A model generated the notes under the pieces. The model did no database searches and was not told the origin of the DNA. It saw only the letters and a list, made by a program, of their open reading frames with translations. Below are positions 29,694 through 38,338 of a DNA stretch of 51,965 nucleotides, in pieces. Within the stretch, counting starts at the first letter, position 1. Each line of letters opens with the position of its first letter. Origin of the DNA: Streptosporangium amethystogenes (lineage in GTDB: Bacteria > Actinomycetota > Actinomycetes > Streptosporangiales > Streptosporangiaceae). The position numbers and the translations under genes are program-made. The stretch is taken from contig NZ_JOEQ01000042.1 of assembly GCF_000721075.1 (NCBI RefSeq), positions 1 through 51,965 on the forward strand, given 5' to 3'.

Positions 29694-29932
29694 CGGGCAC
29701 TCCTGCTCCGAGTCGGCGGGATGCGGCGCGGGCGCGCCACAGTCCCATCGTGGTACCCCTGGGGCACCAAGAACACCTGCGCGTCCACGGGGTGGTCCCG
29801 CAGGTGGCGGGCGTACTCCAGCTCGGCGGGCAGGCCGTCGTTCTTCGCGGTGCCCCCGGTGACGTAGGCCAGGATCTTCCCTCGCAGGTCGGACGGCCGG
29901 GCATCGGCTCCGGCCGCCTCGTCCGAGGCCAC
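29684..29932 (-). CDS. Short hypothetical protein upstream of the cupin
   Basis: An 82-residue frame starting with GTG. Residues 14-60 (LRGKILAYVTGGTAKNDGLP, then HPVDAQVFLVPQGYHDGTV) look like genuine folded protein. The last 15 residues are Arg/Ser-rich and may be an overrun. It overlaps the cupin start by 10 bp, which suggests coupling, but I do not recognise a family. It could be a truncated gene whose end was lost. Confidence 0.5.
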   Translation of the reverse strand: MASDEAAGADARPSDLRGKILAYVTGGTAKNDGLPAELEYARHLRDHPVDAQVFLVPQGYHDGTVARPRRIPPTRSRSARCR

Positions 29933-29999
29933 CGACTTACGCGGATAAAGCCGCTAATCTCCACCGAATCTGCACAGAGGACCGTTACGCTCCGGGCTC

Positions 30000-30959
30000 A
30001 TGATCAGATCGAGATGGGTGGGCCTGCTGGTCTGGCCGATGGTGCTGCCGTTCGCGGTGTGGGCGGCGCTCAGGACGAGCGGTTGGATCCCTGTCTGGCA
30101 GTGGGTCCCCCTGGTGGCCTTCACCCCGTACGCGGCGGTGGCCTCGGTGATCCCGCTGCTCCTGGCCCTGGGGCTGCGCCGCTGGGCGGCCGCGGCCCTC
30201 GCCCTGGTCACCGGTGCGGTACTGGCGGCGGCCGTGCTCCCCCGTCACTTCGCCGACGGCGACCAACCCGCCTCGGACGGGCGGCTCCGGGTGCTCGCCG
30301 CGAACCTGGCCGTCGGCTCGGGAGACACCGACGCCCTGATGGATCTCGTGCGATCCCTCGATCCGGACGTGCTGACCCTCCAGGAGCTCACTCCCGCCGC
30401 GCGCGAGCGCCTGGAGGCGGTCGGCCTGCGCAGGCGCATGCCCCATGTGGTGGATCGCGCGGTCGACGGGGTGCACGGCTCCGGCATCTACTCCAAGCAT
30501 CCCATCACCGAGAAACCCCTGATCGCGCTGGGCAGGTTCCGGCAGGCACGGGGGGTGATCAGGCATCCGAGCGGCCACGAGATCGAGGTCGTCTCGGTCC
30601 ACCCCTGCGCGCCCAGGTACGACTACAAGGTCCGGTGCTGGGACGAGGGGCTGCGGGCGCTGCCCAGGGCGGGCGGGCAGCTGCGGGTACTGGCCGGCGA
30701 CTTCAACGCCACCCTCGACCACGGACTGGTACGTGACCTGCTCGGCAGCGGCTACCGCGACGCGGCCGACGTCACCGGGCACGGCCTGATCCCCACCTGG
30801 CCACAGCAGGGCTGGGAGCCCCTGCCCGGTGTGACGATCGACCATGTGCTCGCCGACTCGCGCATGGCGGTCAACAGCTTCGGCGTCCACCCCCTGCCGG
30901 ACAGCGACCACCGCCCGGTCTTCGCCGAACTCGGCCTGCCCCGGTTCACGGGCCACTGA
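30000..30959 (+). CDS. Membrane-anchored endonuclease/exonuclease/phosphatase (EEP) protein
   Basis: A 319-residue protein. Three hydrophobic segments at the N-terminus (about 7-25, 33-55, 58-78) anchor it. Residues about 93-319 form an EEP domain: RVLAANLAVGSGDTDALMDL (Asn), LTLQELTPAARERL (catalytic Glu), GSGIYSKHPI, VSVHPCAPR, LAGDFNAT (Asp/Asn), and DHVLADSR followed by PLPDSDHRPVFAEL (final Asp-His). All canonical residues are present. It would cleave phosphodiesters or phosphomonoesters, perhaps of lipids or nucleic acid, on the outer face. No ribosome site precedes the ATG, so a leaderless transcript is likely. It is convergent with the MFS gene and shares a terminator with it. Confidence 0.9.
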   Translation: MIRSRWVGLLVWPMVLPFAVWAALRTSGWIPVWQWVPLVAFTPYAAVASVIPLLLALGLRRWAAAALALVTGAVLAAAVLPRHFADGDQPASDGRLRVLAANLAVGSGDTDALMDLVRSLDPDVLTLQELTPAARERLEAVGLRRRMPHVVDRAVDGVHGSGIYSKHPITEKPLIALGRFRQARGVIRHPSGHEIEVVSVHPCAPRYDYKVRCWDEGLRALPRAGGQLRVLAGDFNATLDHGLVRDLLGSGYRDAADVTGHGLIPTWPQQGWEPLPGVTIDHVLADSRMAVNSFGVHPLPDSDHRPVFAELGLPRFTGH

Positions 30960-30994
30960 GCCGAGCCGGGCCGCGATGGGCCCGGCTCGGCTCA
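30957..30994. terminator. Bidirectional terminator including both stop codons
   Basis: TGAGCCGAGCCGGGCC (30957-30972) pairs over all 16 bases with 30979-30994 across a 6-base loop. The left arm begins with the EEP gene's TGA (30957-30959). The right arm ends with the complement of the MFS gene's TGA (30992-30994). Confidence 0.85.
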
Positions 30995-32206
30995 CCCGGA
31001 TTCACGGACCGCCGAGCGGGACCCGCCGAGGAACAGCACCAGGGCGAGAAGGGCGTACGGCACCGCGGCGGCGGTGAAGATCGTGGCGTGACCGGTCAGT
31101 GCCGAGGCCGCGGCGTAGCCGCCGTAGACGAGGATGGCGCCCACCTCGGTGCCCAGCCCGGCCAGCGAGGTCACGGTGGCGCGGGCCGGGCCGGTGATGC
31201 TCTCCTGCAGCCGCGCGTCGGCCAGCACCCCCGCCATCTGGAAGGCACAGAAGGCCGCCGCGACCGCGACGAACCCCGCCGCGACCCCGCTGGCCGCACC
31301 CGCGCCGAGCGCCAGCGCTCCGAACGCGAGAAGGGCCGCGAACCCCCTGCCGGTGAAGCTCCGCCCGGTCGCCGCGAGCGCGCCGCCGACCGCGACCCCC
31401 GCGGAGACCAGGAGCACCACGAGTGGCACGGCCTGCGTGGCGACCCCGGCGCCGACCGCGAGCAGCGGGACGTACTCCTCCAGCGATCCCCACAGTGCCG
31501 TCACCGCCGGCACCAGCAGCAGCGCCCGGCGCGTCGTCCGGTCGGCGCGCGCCTCCCGCAGCCCGGCGCGCAGGGTCGCGGCGTAGCCATCCGGGGAGGT
31601 CTCCTCCCGCCGCCCGGGTAGGCGATGTTCGGGAAAGGTCAGCGCGACGGCCCCGGCGAGCAGGCAGGCCAGCACGCTACCGGCGCCGACCAGCGGGTAG
31701 CCGCCAACGGCGAACACCGGGGCGGCGACGGCCATGGACGCCATGACCGCGCCCGTGCCGATCGCGCGGGCCCGGCCCATGATCGCGGCATAGCGGCCGG
31801 CGGCGCCCAGCCGGTCGAGCTCGGTGTAGACCAGCGCCTCCAGCGCGCCCGACTGCAGCGCTCCCGAGGTGCCCCACAGGACGAAGCCCGCGGCGAACAC
31901 CCAGTAGGAGGGGGCGGCGACCCACAGGCCGAAGCCGAAGGCGGCCAGTAGCGGCGCGAGGGCGAGCAACCCACGCCGTGAGACGGTGTCGGCCCACACT
32001 CCTGACGGGACCTCCATCACGACGGAGGTCAGTGACCAGACCACCAGGAGCGAGGAGATTTCGGCGGTCGGCAGGCCCGTGTCGACGAAGAGCAACGTAT
32101 AGAACGGGTAGAGCAGGACGAACTCATCAAGAAAGGTGTAGGCGTAGAGCGTCGCGGCCAGGCGCTTCGCGCGCCCGCCGGGCACGCGAAGAGAAGAAAT
32201 GGTCAC
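30992..32206 (-). CDS. MFS transporter
   Basis: A 404-residue permease with about twelve transmembrane helices. LYPFYTLLFVDTGLPTAEIS is the first loop, and SVVMEVPSGVWADTVSRRG is the MFS motif A between helices 2 and 3 (GxxaDxxsRR). The central loop PEHRLPGRREETSPDG separates the halves. It probably exports a small molecule or drug by proton exchange. The start is set at GTG 32206 (GAAGGA 5 bases upstream); an ATG 15 codons earlier lacks a spaced ribosome site. It is divergent from the PadR regulator gene with a palindromic site in between, so PadR repression is likely. Confidence 0.9.
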   Translation of the reverse strand: MTISSLRVPGGRAKRLAATLYAYTFLDEFVLLYPFYTLLFVDTGLPTAEISSLLVVWSLTSVVMEVPSGVWADTVSRRGLLALAPLLAAFGFGLWVAAPSYWVFAAGFVLWGTSGALQSGALEALVYTELDRLGAAGRYAAIMGRARAIGTGAVMASMAVAAPVFAVGGYPLVGAGSVLACLLAGAVALTFPEHRLPGRREETSPDGYAATLRAGLREARADRTTRRALLLVPAVTALWGSLEEYVPLLAVGAGVATQAVPLVVLLVSAGVAVGGALAATGRSFTGRGFAALLAFGALALGAGAASGVAAGFVAVAAAFCAFQMAGVLADARLQESITGPARATVTSLAGLGTEVGAILVYGGYAAASALTGHATIFTAAAVPYALLALVLFLGGSRSAVRESG

Positions 32207-32512
32207 GGGGTCCTTCTCGCGGGGACTGTACGGACTCGGGATGCTCGGCATCTCCGGGGGTCCGCGGCAGCGCGCGCCGGACCGGCCTCTGGTTCAGGAT
32301 CAATGTCGCCAGGTCATGCCGCCGACCCTACAACCTCCTCGCCGACCGCCGCCTCCCCTTTTTCCCGCCGTCTTTCCCACGGGGTACGGGCGCCCGTTCT
32401 CCCCGCCGAAAGTCAGAGGATCACCGCTCTCGCCCGTATGAGGATCCGGTCCTGCGGATACCCGTCGTTTCACTCGGGCACGGTCATGGCGGAACGCATA
32501 CTCGTCTGCATA

Positions 32513-32528
32513 TACTCGCAGGCGAGTA
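32513..32528. promoter_or_regulatory. PadR-type operator palindrome
   Basis: TACTCGCAGGCGAGTA is a perfect palindrome (7-bp arms, AG centre) 24-39 bp before the PadR ATG. A partial copy of one arm (ATACTCG) occurs 14 bp upstream, at 32499. The position suits autorepression and control of the divergent MFS gene. Confidence 0.65.
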
Positions 32529-32551
32529 GGAAGAGAAAAGGGGGTGGTGGT

Positions 32552-33199
32552 ATGGCCAAGCGCCGCAAGGTCGGCAATATGCTCGCCCTGGCCGTGCTCT
32601 CGGCGGTCTACGCCAAGCCGATGCATCCCTACGAGATGGCCTCGGTGCTGCGCGAACGCGGCAAGGACCAGGACATGAGGTTCAAGTGGGGCTCGCTCTA
32701 CACCGTGGTGCGAAACCTTGAGAAACACGGGTTCCTCGCGGTGGTCGAGAGCATCAGGGACGGCGCGCACCCCGAGCGCACGATCTACCGCATCACCGAT
32801 GCCGGGCGCGAGGAGCTCGTCGACTGGGTACGCGAGCTGATCGCGGTGCCCGAGCGGGAGCAGCCGCGGTTCGAAGCCGGCCTCTCGGTCTGGGGAGTCA
32901 TCCCACCGGACGAGGTGACGGGACTGCTCCAACAGCGACTCGCCCTGCTGGAGAAGGAGGTCGCGGGTCAACGGGAGGCCCTGGCCGGATGCAGCCGCGA
33001 GATCCCACGGTTGTTCCTCGTCGAGTCCGAGTACGACCTGGCCATCCGCGAGGCCGAGATGAACTGGACCCGGTCGCTGCTCGACGAGCTCACCACGGGC
33101 TCGTTCCCGGACCTCGCGATGTGGCGGACCTGGCACGAGACGGGCTGGATACCGCCCGAGATCGAGGAGCTCACGGAGAGGGGCGCCGTCACCGACTGA
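32552..33199 (+). CDS. PadR family transcriptional regulator
   Basis: A 215-residue repressor. The PadR winged helix occupies about residues 8-85 (MLALAVLSAVYAKPMHPYEM, then FKWGSLYTVVRNLEKHGFLA, then ERTIYRITDAGREELVDWV). A helical C-terminal domain of the Vir type (LLQQRLALLEKEVAGQREAL) serves for dimerisation. The start has GGGGGTGG upstream. An operator-like palindrome overlaps its promoter. The divergent MFS transporter is the obvious target, giving an efflux or detoxification unit. A hairpin terminator follows at 33212. Confidence 0.93.
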   Translation: MAKRRKVGNMLALAVLSAVYAKPMHPYEMASVLRERGKDQDMRFKWGSLYTVVRNLEKHGFLAVVESIRDGAHPERTIYRITDAGREELVDWVRELIAVPEREQPRFEAGLSVWGVIPPDEVTGLLQQRLALLEKEVAGQREALAGCSREIPRLFLVESEYDLAIREAEMNWTRSLLDELTTGSFPDLAMWRTWHETGWIPPEIEELTERGAVTD

Positions 33200-33211
33200 T
33201 CGACGAGAACG

Positions 33212-33246
33212 GACCCGGCGGGGTGCGGGAACACCGCCGCCGGGTC
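33212..33246 (+). terminator. Hairpin terminator after padR
   Basis: GACCCGGCGG (33212-33221) pairs with CCGCCGGGTC (33237-33246), loop 15 bases, 13 bp after the PadR stop. Confidence 0.6.
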
Positions 33247-33363
33247 GTCGACCTCGAACCGAAACCCGCGGAACGGAACCCGGCCACAAGGTGGCAACCG
33301 CAAGAATAGCCGGGCTCCTCCCAGGGCCGGTTCGGACACGCAACATCCGAAACCGGAGGAACC

Positions 33364-34041
33364 ATGGAGAAGACACGTCACAGGCAGTCCCAGGCCCCAC
33401 AGATGGAGGGGGCGATGGCGCGGTGGTACGCCCGCCAGCGCGGCTCGGCACCCCAGGTCGCGGCGGTCAGGCGGCAGGCCACACAGCTCACCGGCGGCCT
33501 GCCGGACGGAGCCGCCGTGCTGGAGGTCGCTCCGGGCCCGGGATATCTGGCCGTCGAGATGGCACGGCTCGGGTTCGCGGTGACCGGACTGGATATGAGC
33601 CGCACGTTCGTCGAGATCGCGACCGAGAAGGCCCGCCGGACAGGCGTCCACGCCGACTTCCTGTGGGGCGACGCGGCCGACCTTCCCTTAGACGCGGACT
33701 CCTTCGAACTGGTCGTTTGCCAGGCCGCCTTCAAGAACTTCGGGCGGCCCGTCGGCGCCCTGGACCAGATGCACCGCGTGCTGCGCACCGGTGGGACGGC
33801 GGTGATCCACGACATGAACAGGGACGCCTCCCGTGCCGACATCGACCGGGAGATCAAGGGCATGGGGCTCAGCGGGCCGAACTCCCTCGTGACGAGGATG
33901 GCGCTGACGGCGCTCCGGCGCCGTGCCTACTCAGGGGCCGGGTTCGAACGCCTTGCCGCCGAGAGTGCCTTCCGGACCTGCGACGTCCACACCGATGGGA
34001 TCCTCCTGGAGGTTCGGCTGACCAAGCGCGACGGGGCCTGA
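33364..34041 (+). CDS. Class I SAM-dependent methyltransferase
   Basis: A 225-residue methyltransferase of the UbiE/Methyltransf_11 type. The SAM-binding motif is VLEVAPGPGYLAVEMARLGF (about 53-72). The acidic ribose ligand is in TGLDMSRTFV, motif II is GDAADLPLDADSFELVVCQA, and motif III is LRTGGTAVIHDMN. Substrate is unknown. The start has GGAGG 6 bases upstream. The upstream terminator and downstream double hairpin indicate its own transcription unit. Confidence 0.9.
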   Translation: MEKTRHRQSQAPQMEGAMARWYARQRGSAPQVAAVRRQATQLTGGLPDGAAVLEVAPGPGYLAVEMARLGFAVTGLDMSRTFVEIATEKARRTGVHADFLWGDAADLPLDADSFELVVCQAAFKNFGRPVGALDQMHRVLRTGGTAVIHDMNRDASRADIDREIKGMGLSGPNSLVTRMALTALRRRAYSGAGFERLAAESAFRTCDVHTDGILLEVRLTKRDGA

Positions 34042-34090
34042 GCCTCGCCTTCCGCTGAAACGGACCCCCAAAAACCGGACACACGGCGAC

Positions 34091-34151
34091 GGTCCCCGGC
34101 GAGGTTCGAGCCGGGGACCGGTCCCGGACCGTGCCCCGGTGGAGGGCACGG
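34091..34151 (+). terminator. Two tandem hairpins after the methyltransferase
   Basis: GGTCCCCGGC (34091-34100) pairs with 34110-34119. Then CCGTGCCC (34129-34136) pairs with GGGCACGG (34144-34151). They lie 50 bp past the stop, with no T-run. Nothing else is recognisable between them and the ABC exporter start at 34394. Confidence 0.55.
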
Positions 34152-34393
34152 GGTCATCGGCCTTTCTGACCTGGCGGTTACAGGATGGGGGCCGTCACAT
34201 CAATTGCCGACCCCGTACTCGGGCACGGAAACTGAATGGTCGCCCGCGCCGTGCGGGTGAGGGTGATCCGACGGGGCGTCCACCTGGAGCGGTGGTGCGG
34301 GAGAACGGTTGAGCGGGGATGGGTCTCCGATTCGCCATGCCCTCGAACGGCGATCACCCGGTGTGAGCACCGTGAGGAGCGTGCCGCCTGTTG

Positions 34394-36214
34394 ATGCCTC
34401 CTGATACTTCGGACACAGAAATCTCGGACACCGAAACAGAGTCCCGAACCCGGCCGTCCCCACCCCTCCCCCGCCTCCGCGGGGCCCGCTCCCTGTGGCG
34501 GTTGAGGTCCTACCTGCGCCCCTACGCCACCCGCCTGGTCCTCGTCTGGGTGCCGGCCTTCGCCGCGGTCGGGATCGGCATCACCATCCCGCTGATCGGC
34601 AGGGAGATCATCGACGGCCCCGTCGCCCGGGGTGACAGCGAGGCACTGCTTCCCCTCGCACTGCTCGCCCTGGGGCTGGGCATGGCCGAGGCGCTGCTCG
34701 TCTTCCTGCGGCGGTGGCTGCTGGCCGACGCGGTCCTGGGCCTGGAGACCAGCATCCGCGACGATTTCTACAGCCACCTGCAGCGGCTGCCGATGGGTTT
34801 TCACGCCTCCTGGCAGTCGGGCCAGCTGTTGTCCCGGGCGACGACCGACCTGTCGGCCATCCGGCGCTTTCTCGGCTTCGGCCTGCTCTTCCTCGTCCTG
34901 GTCACCGTCCAGATCGTGACGGTGACCGGGCTGCTGCTCCGGATGTACTGGCCGCTCGGGCTGCTGGTCGTCGTCTCCGCGGTGCCGATCGTGCTCACCT
35001 CGCTGCACTTCGAGCGCAGGTACATCCTCATCTCCCGCCGGGTCCAGGACGAGCAGGGCGACCTCGCCACCGTCGTCGAGGAGTCGGCGGCCGGCATCCG
35101 GACGATCAAGGCGTTCGGCCGTGGCCGGCACGTCTCGGGGATCTTCGAGGAGGGGGCGGTGAAGATCTACGGGACCTCGATGGAGAAGGTCCGCCTGTCC
35201 GCGAGGTTCTTCACCTTTCTTGAGGTGATCCCGAACATCACCCTCGCGCTCGTGCTGCTGCTCGGCGCGCTGGCGGTCGGCTCCGGCACCCTGACGCTGG
35301 GCACGCTGGTGGCCTTCGCCACCCTGATGCTGCAACTGGTCTGGCCCATCTCGGCGCTCGGCTTCATTCTGACCGCGGGTCAGGAGGCGATGACCGCGGC
35401 GGACCGGGTGATGGAGGTGCTCGACACCGAACCGGAGATCGTCGGGGGTACCCGCGTGATCGAGCGGCCCCGCGGACACCTGCGTTTCGAGGGCGCGGGG
35501 TTCCGCTTCCCCGGCGCCACCGAGCCGGTGCTTCACGACATCTGGCTGGAGGTCCGCCCGGGGGAGACGGTGGCGGTCGTGGGCGCGACGGGGTCGGGCA
35601 AGACCACCCTGACCTCCCTGGTGCCGCGCCTGTACGACGTGAGCACGGGCCGGATCACGATCGACGGCGTCGACGTCCGCGACCTGCCACTGCCCGAGTT
35701 GCGCTCGCTGGTCGCCACCGCCTTCGAGGAGCCGACGCTGTTCTCGATGAGCGTCAGGGAGAACCTCACGCTGGGACGGTACGACGCGACCGAGGAGGAG
35801 ATCGCGACCGCGCTGCGGATCGCCCAGGCCGGATTCGCGTACGAGCTGCCGTGGGGCCTGGAGACCAGGATCGGCGAGCAGGGCATGTCCCTGTCCGGCG
35901 GACAGCGTCAGCGGCTCGCACTGGCCAGGGCGGTTCTCAGCCGTCCCAGGATCCTCGTTCTGGACGACACCCTGTCGGCCCTGGACGTGGAGACCGAGGC
36001 CCTGGTCGAGCAGGCGCTGCGGCACGTGCTGCGCGAGGCGACCGGCATCGTCGTCGCCCACCGGGCCTCCACGGTGCTGCTCGCCGACCGGGTGGCCCTG
36101 CTGCTGGACGGCACGATCGCGCACGTCGGCCGGCACCACGAGCTCATGGCGAGCGTGCCCGAATACCGCGCGCTGCTGTCCGCCGACCCCGACGCGGAGG
36201 AGGCGCGGCTGTGA
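34394..36214 (+). CDS. ABC exporter subunit A (TMD-NBD, degenerate Walker B)
   Basis: A 606-residue half-transporter. Six transmembrane helices span residues about 45-325, followed by the nucleotide-binding domain: Walker A GATGSGKTT, Q-loop region AFEEPTLFSMSV, signature LSGGQRQ, Walker B RILVLDDTLSALD, H-loop VVAHRAS. The catalytic Glu after Walker B is Asp here (LDD not LDE), which marks the degenerate-site half of a heterodimeric exporter. The stop overlaps the partner's GTG (GTGA), so the two are made together. Substrate is unknown (drugs or lipids in relatives). The start is uncertain: ATG 34394 is used, and AGGAG is 14 bases away. Confidence 0.93.
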   Translation: MPPDTSDTEISDTETESRTRPSPPLPRLRGARSLWRLRSYLRPYATRLVLVWVPAFAAVGIGITIPLIGREIIDGPVARGDSEALLPLALLALGLGMAEALLVFLRRWLLADAVLGLETSIRDDFYSHLQRLPMGFHASWQSGQLLSRATTDLSAIRRFLGFGLLFLVLVTVQIVTVTGLLLRMYWPLGLLVVVSAVPIVLTSLHFERRYILISRRVQDEQGDLATVVEESAAGIRTIKAFGRGRHVSGIFEEGAVKIYGTSMEKVRLSARFFTFLEVIPNITLALVLLLGALAVGSGTLTLGTLVAFATLMLQLVWPISALGFILTAGQEAMTAADRVMEVLDTEPEIVGGTRVIERPRGHLRFEGAGFRFPGATEPVLHDIWLEVRPGETVAVVGATGSGKTTLTSLVPRLYDVSTGRITIDGVDVRDLPLPELRSLVATAFEEPTLFSMSVRENLTLGRYDATEEEIATALRIAQAGFAYELPWGLETRIGEQGMSLSGGQRQRLALARAVLSRPRILVLDDTLSALDVETEALVEQALRHVLREATGIVVAHRASTVLLADRVALLLDGTIAHVGRHHELMASVPEYRALLSADPDAEEARL

Positions 36215-38106
36215 GCGGCACGACTCCCCCGGCGGAGACCTCCGCGAAGATCCAGGCAGAGACCGGGAACGGCTCCCGGGAGTGGCGCGGGGTCGCCGCC
36301 GAGAACCAGGACGAGTTGTCGGAACAGGTGTCGTTCCTGCTGCGCAGCAGGTCCAGGCGGCTGCTGGGTGAGCTGCTGCGCCCGTACCGCAGGAAGATCG
36401 TCCTGCTCGTCGCGATCATCGTGACCTGCAACGTCGCCTCGCTCGCCATCCCCTACCTGGTCAAGGTGGGCATCGACGCGGGCATCCCGCCGATGGTCGC
36501 GGGCGCGGGGCCGGGGACGCTGGTGACCGTCGTCTCGGCGATCCTGGCCGCGGCGGTCATCCAGCTGGTGACCCGGCAGATATTCCTCAGGATGGCCGGA
36601 CGCATCGGCCAGAGCATCCTGCTGGAGCTGCGGCGACGGGTCTTCCGCCACTTCCAGCGGCTGTCGCTGTCGTTTCACGACGACTACACCTCGGGCCGGG
36701 TCGTCTCCCGCCTCACCTCCGACATCGACGCCATCTCCGAGATGCTCCAGTCGGGCTTCGACGACCTCGTCACCGCCGTGCTGACGCTGGTCGGCACGGC
36801 GGTCCTGCTGCTCGTCCTGGACGTCCACCTCGGCGTGGTCGCGCTGCTGCCGCTGCCGGTCCTGGCGCTGTTCACCAATTGGTTCCGGCGGCAGTCGAGC
36901 ATCATCTACCGCAGGACCCGGGAGGCCGTGGCCCTGGTGATCGTCCATTTCGTGGAGTCGATGGCCGGCATGCGCGCGGTCCAGGCCTTCCGCAGGGAGC
37001 CCCGCAACCAGACGATCTTCGCCCAGCTGAACGCCGACTACCGGGCCGCCAACCTGCGGGGCTCACAGCTGATCGCGGTCTTCTCTCCGGGCGTCAAGCT
37101 GATCGGGAACGTGACGGTCGCGGCGGTCCTGTTCTACGGCGGCATGCTGGCGATCCAGGGCGGGGTCACGGTGGGCGTGCTGGCCGCGTTCCTGCTCTAC
37201 GTGCGCCAGTTCTATGAGCCCATGCAGGAAATCTCGCAATTTTATAACACGTTCCAGTCGGCGGGGGCGGCGCTGGAGAAGCTCTCCGGCGTGCTGCAGG
37301 AGCGTCCCTCGGTGGCCGAGCCCGGCGCCCCGGTGATCCTGGAGCGCCCGCGCGGCCGGGTCGAGTTCCAGCACGTGGAGTTCTCCTACCTGGACGGCAC
37401 CCCCGTACTGCCCCGGCTGGACCTGGTGGTCCCCGCCGGGCAGACCGTGGCCCTGGTCGGCACCACCGGGGCGGGCAAGACCACGCTGGCGAAACTGGTC
37501 GCCAGGTTCTACGACCCGGTGGCGGGGCGGGTGCTGCTGGACGGGATCGACCTGCGCGACCTCGGCGAGGAGTCGCGGCATGCCGCGATCGTCCTGGTGA
37601 CACAGGAGAACTTCCTGTTCAGCGGTTCGGTGGCGGACAACATCAGGTTCGGCCGGCCGGGCGCGAGCATGACCGACGTGATGGCCGCGGCCCGGTCTAT
37701 CGGCGCCGACGCGTTCGTCTCGGCGCTTCCCGAGGGGTACGACACCCAGGTCGGCAAGCAGGGTGGCCGGCTGTCGGCCGGGCAGCGGCAGTTGGTGGCG
37801 TTCGCCAGGGCGTTCCTGGCCGACCCCGCGGTGCTGATCCTCGACGAGGCGACGTCCAGCCTGGACGTCGCCGGCGAGCGGCTGGTGCAGCGGGCGATGC
37901 AGACGATCCTGGCGGACCGGACCGCCCTGATCATCGCGCACCGCCTGTCGACCGTCGAGATCGCCGACCGGGTGCTGGTGATGGACGGCGGCAGGATCGT
38001 CGAGGACGGCCCACCGGGCGAGCTCGTCGGGCGGGCGGGCCGCTACGCCGGCCTGCACCGCGCCTGGCTCGACAGCATCTCCGACCACCGGGACCTTCCC
38101 GGCTGA
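36211..38106 (+). CDS. ABC exporter subunit B (TMD-NBD, canonical Walker B)
   Basis: A 631-residue half-transporter. An N-terminal soluble stretch (about 1-65) precedes six transmembrane helices (about 68-350). The nucleotide-binding domain has Walker A GTTGAGKTT, Q-loop VTQENFLFSGSV, signature LSAGQRQ (third position Ala instead of Gly), Walker B VLILDEATSSLD with the catalytic Glu, and IIAHRLST. Together with subunit A this gives one active and one degenerate ATP site, as in TM287/288-like exporters. GTG at 36211 overlaps the previous stop and fixes the start. No regulator is adjacent. Confidence 0.94.
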   Translation: MSGTTPPAETSAKIQAETGNGSREWRGVAAENQDELSEQVSFLLRSRSRRLLGELLRPYRRKIVLLVAIIVTCNVASLAIPYLVKVGIDAGIPPMVAGAGPGTLVTVVSAILAAAVIQLVTRQIFLRMAGRIGQSILLELRRRVFRHFQRLSLSFHDDYTSGRVVSRLTSDIDAISEMLQSGFDDLVTAVLTLVGTAVLLLVLDVHLGVVALLPLPVLALFTNWFRRQSSIIYRRTREAVALVIVHFVESMAGMRAVQAFRREPRNQTIFAQLNADYRAANLRGSQLIAVFSPGVKLIGNVTVAAVLFYGGMLAIQGGVTVGVLAAFLLYVRQFYEPMQEISQFYNTFQSAGAALEKLSGVLQERPSVAEPGAPVILERPRGRVEFQHVEFSYLDGTPVLPRLDLVVPAGQTVALVGTTGAGKTTLAKLVARFYDPVAGRVLLDGIDLRDLGEESRHAAIVLVTQENFLFSGSVADNIRFGRPGASMTDVMAAARSIGADAFVSALPEGYDTQVGKQGGRLSAGQRQLVAFARAFLADPAVLILDEATSSLDVAGERLVQRAMQTILADRTALIIAHRLSTVEIADRVLVMDGGRIVEDGPPGELVGRAGRYAGLHRAWLDSISDHRDLPG

Positions 38107-38182
38107 TCCGTCCGCCCGTACCGGGAGAGTGGTGGTGCGGTGGCCCGGCACCGGGTCACCGCACCACCGGCCCCATGATGGC

Positions 38183-38196
38183 CAATCGATCGATTG
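38183..38196. promoter_or_regulatory. Palindromic site 1 before the amidohydrolase/ligase operon
   Basis: CAATCGATCGATTG is a perfect 14-bp palindrome. A second copy at 38290-38303 matches 13 of 14 bases. The centres are 107 bp apart. Both share GCCAATCGATCGAT. They are probably operators of one regulator that is not encoded nearby. Confidence 0.55.
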
Positions 38197-38289
38197 ATTG
38201 ATACTCTTCCCCAGGCCACCCCGGCTGCAAAATCAAGGCATGAAAGCAAAGCTCATGAAGGTGTGACGGCGAGAGATCACCCTCATCGC

Positions 38290-38303
38290 CAATCGATCGA
38301 TCG
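38290..38303. promoter_or_regulatory. Palindromic site 2 before the amidohydrolase/ligase operon
   Basis: CAATCGATCGATCG lies 36-49 bp before the amidohydrolase start. It differs from site 1 by one base. At this distance it would overlap the promoter, so repression is the simplest reading. Confidence 0.55.
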
Positions 38304-38338
38304 GGCTTTCTGTCATGCCGATCCGCGAAGGCCTCCGT

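Noticed and set aside
34178..36139. 653-codon minus-strand frame opposite ABC subunit A
   Set aside because: Antisense to conserved Walker and transmembrane sequence; product is Gln/Arg/Asp-rich noise.
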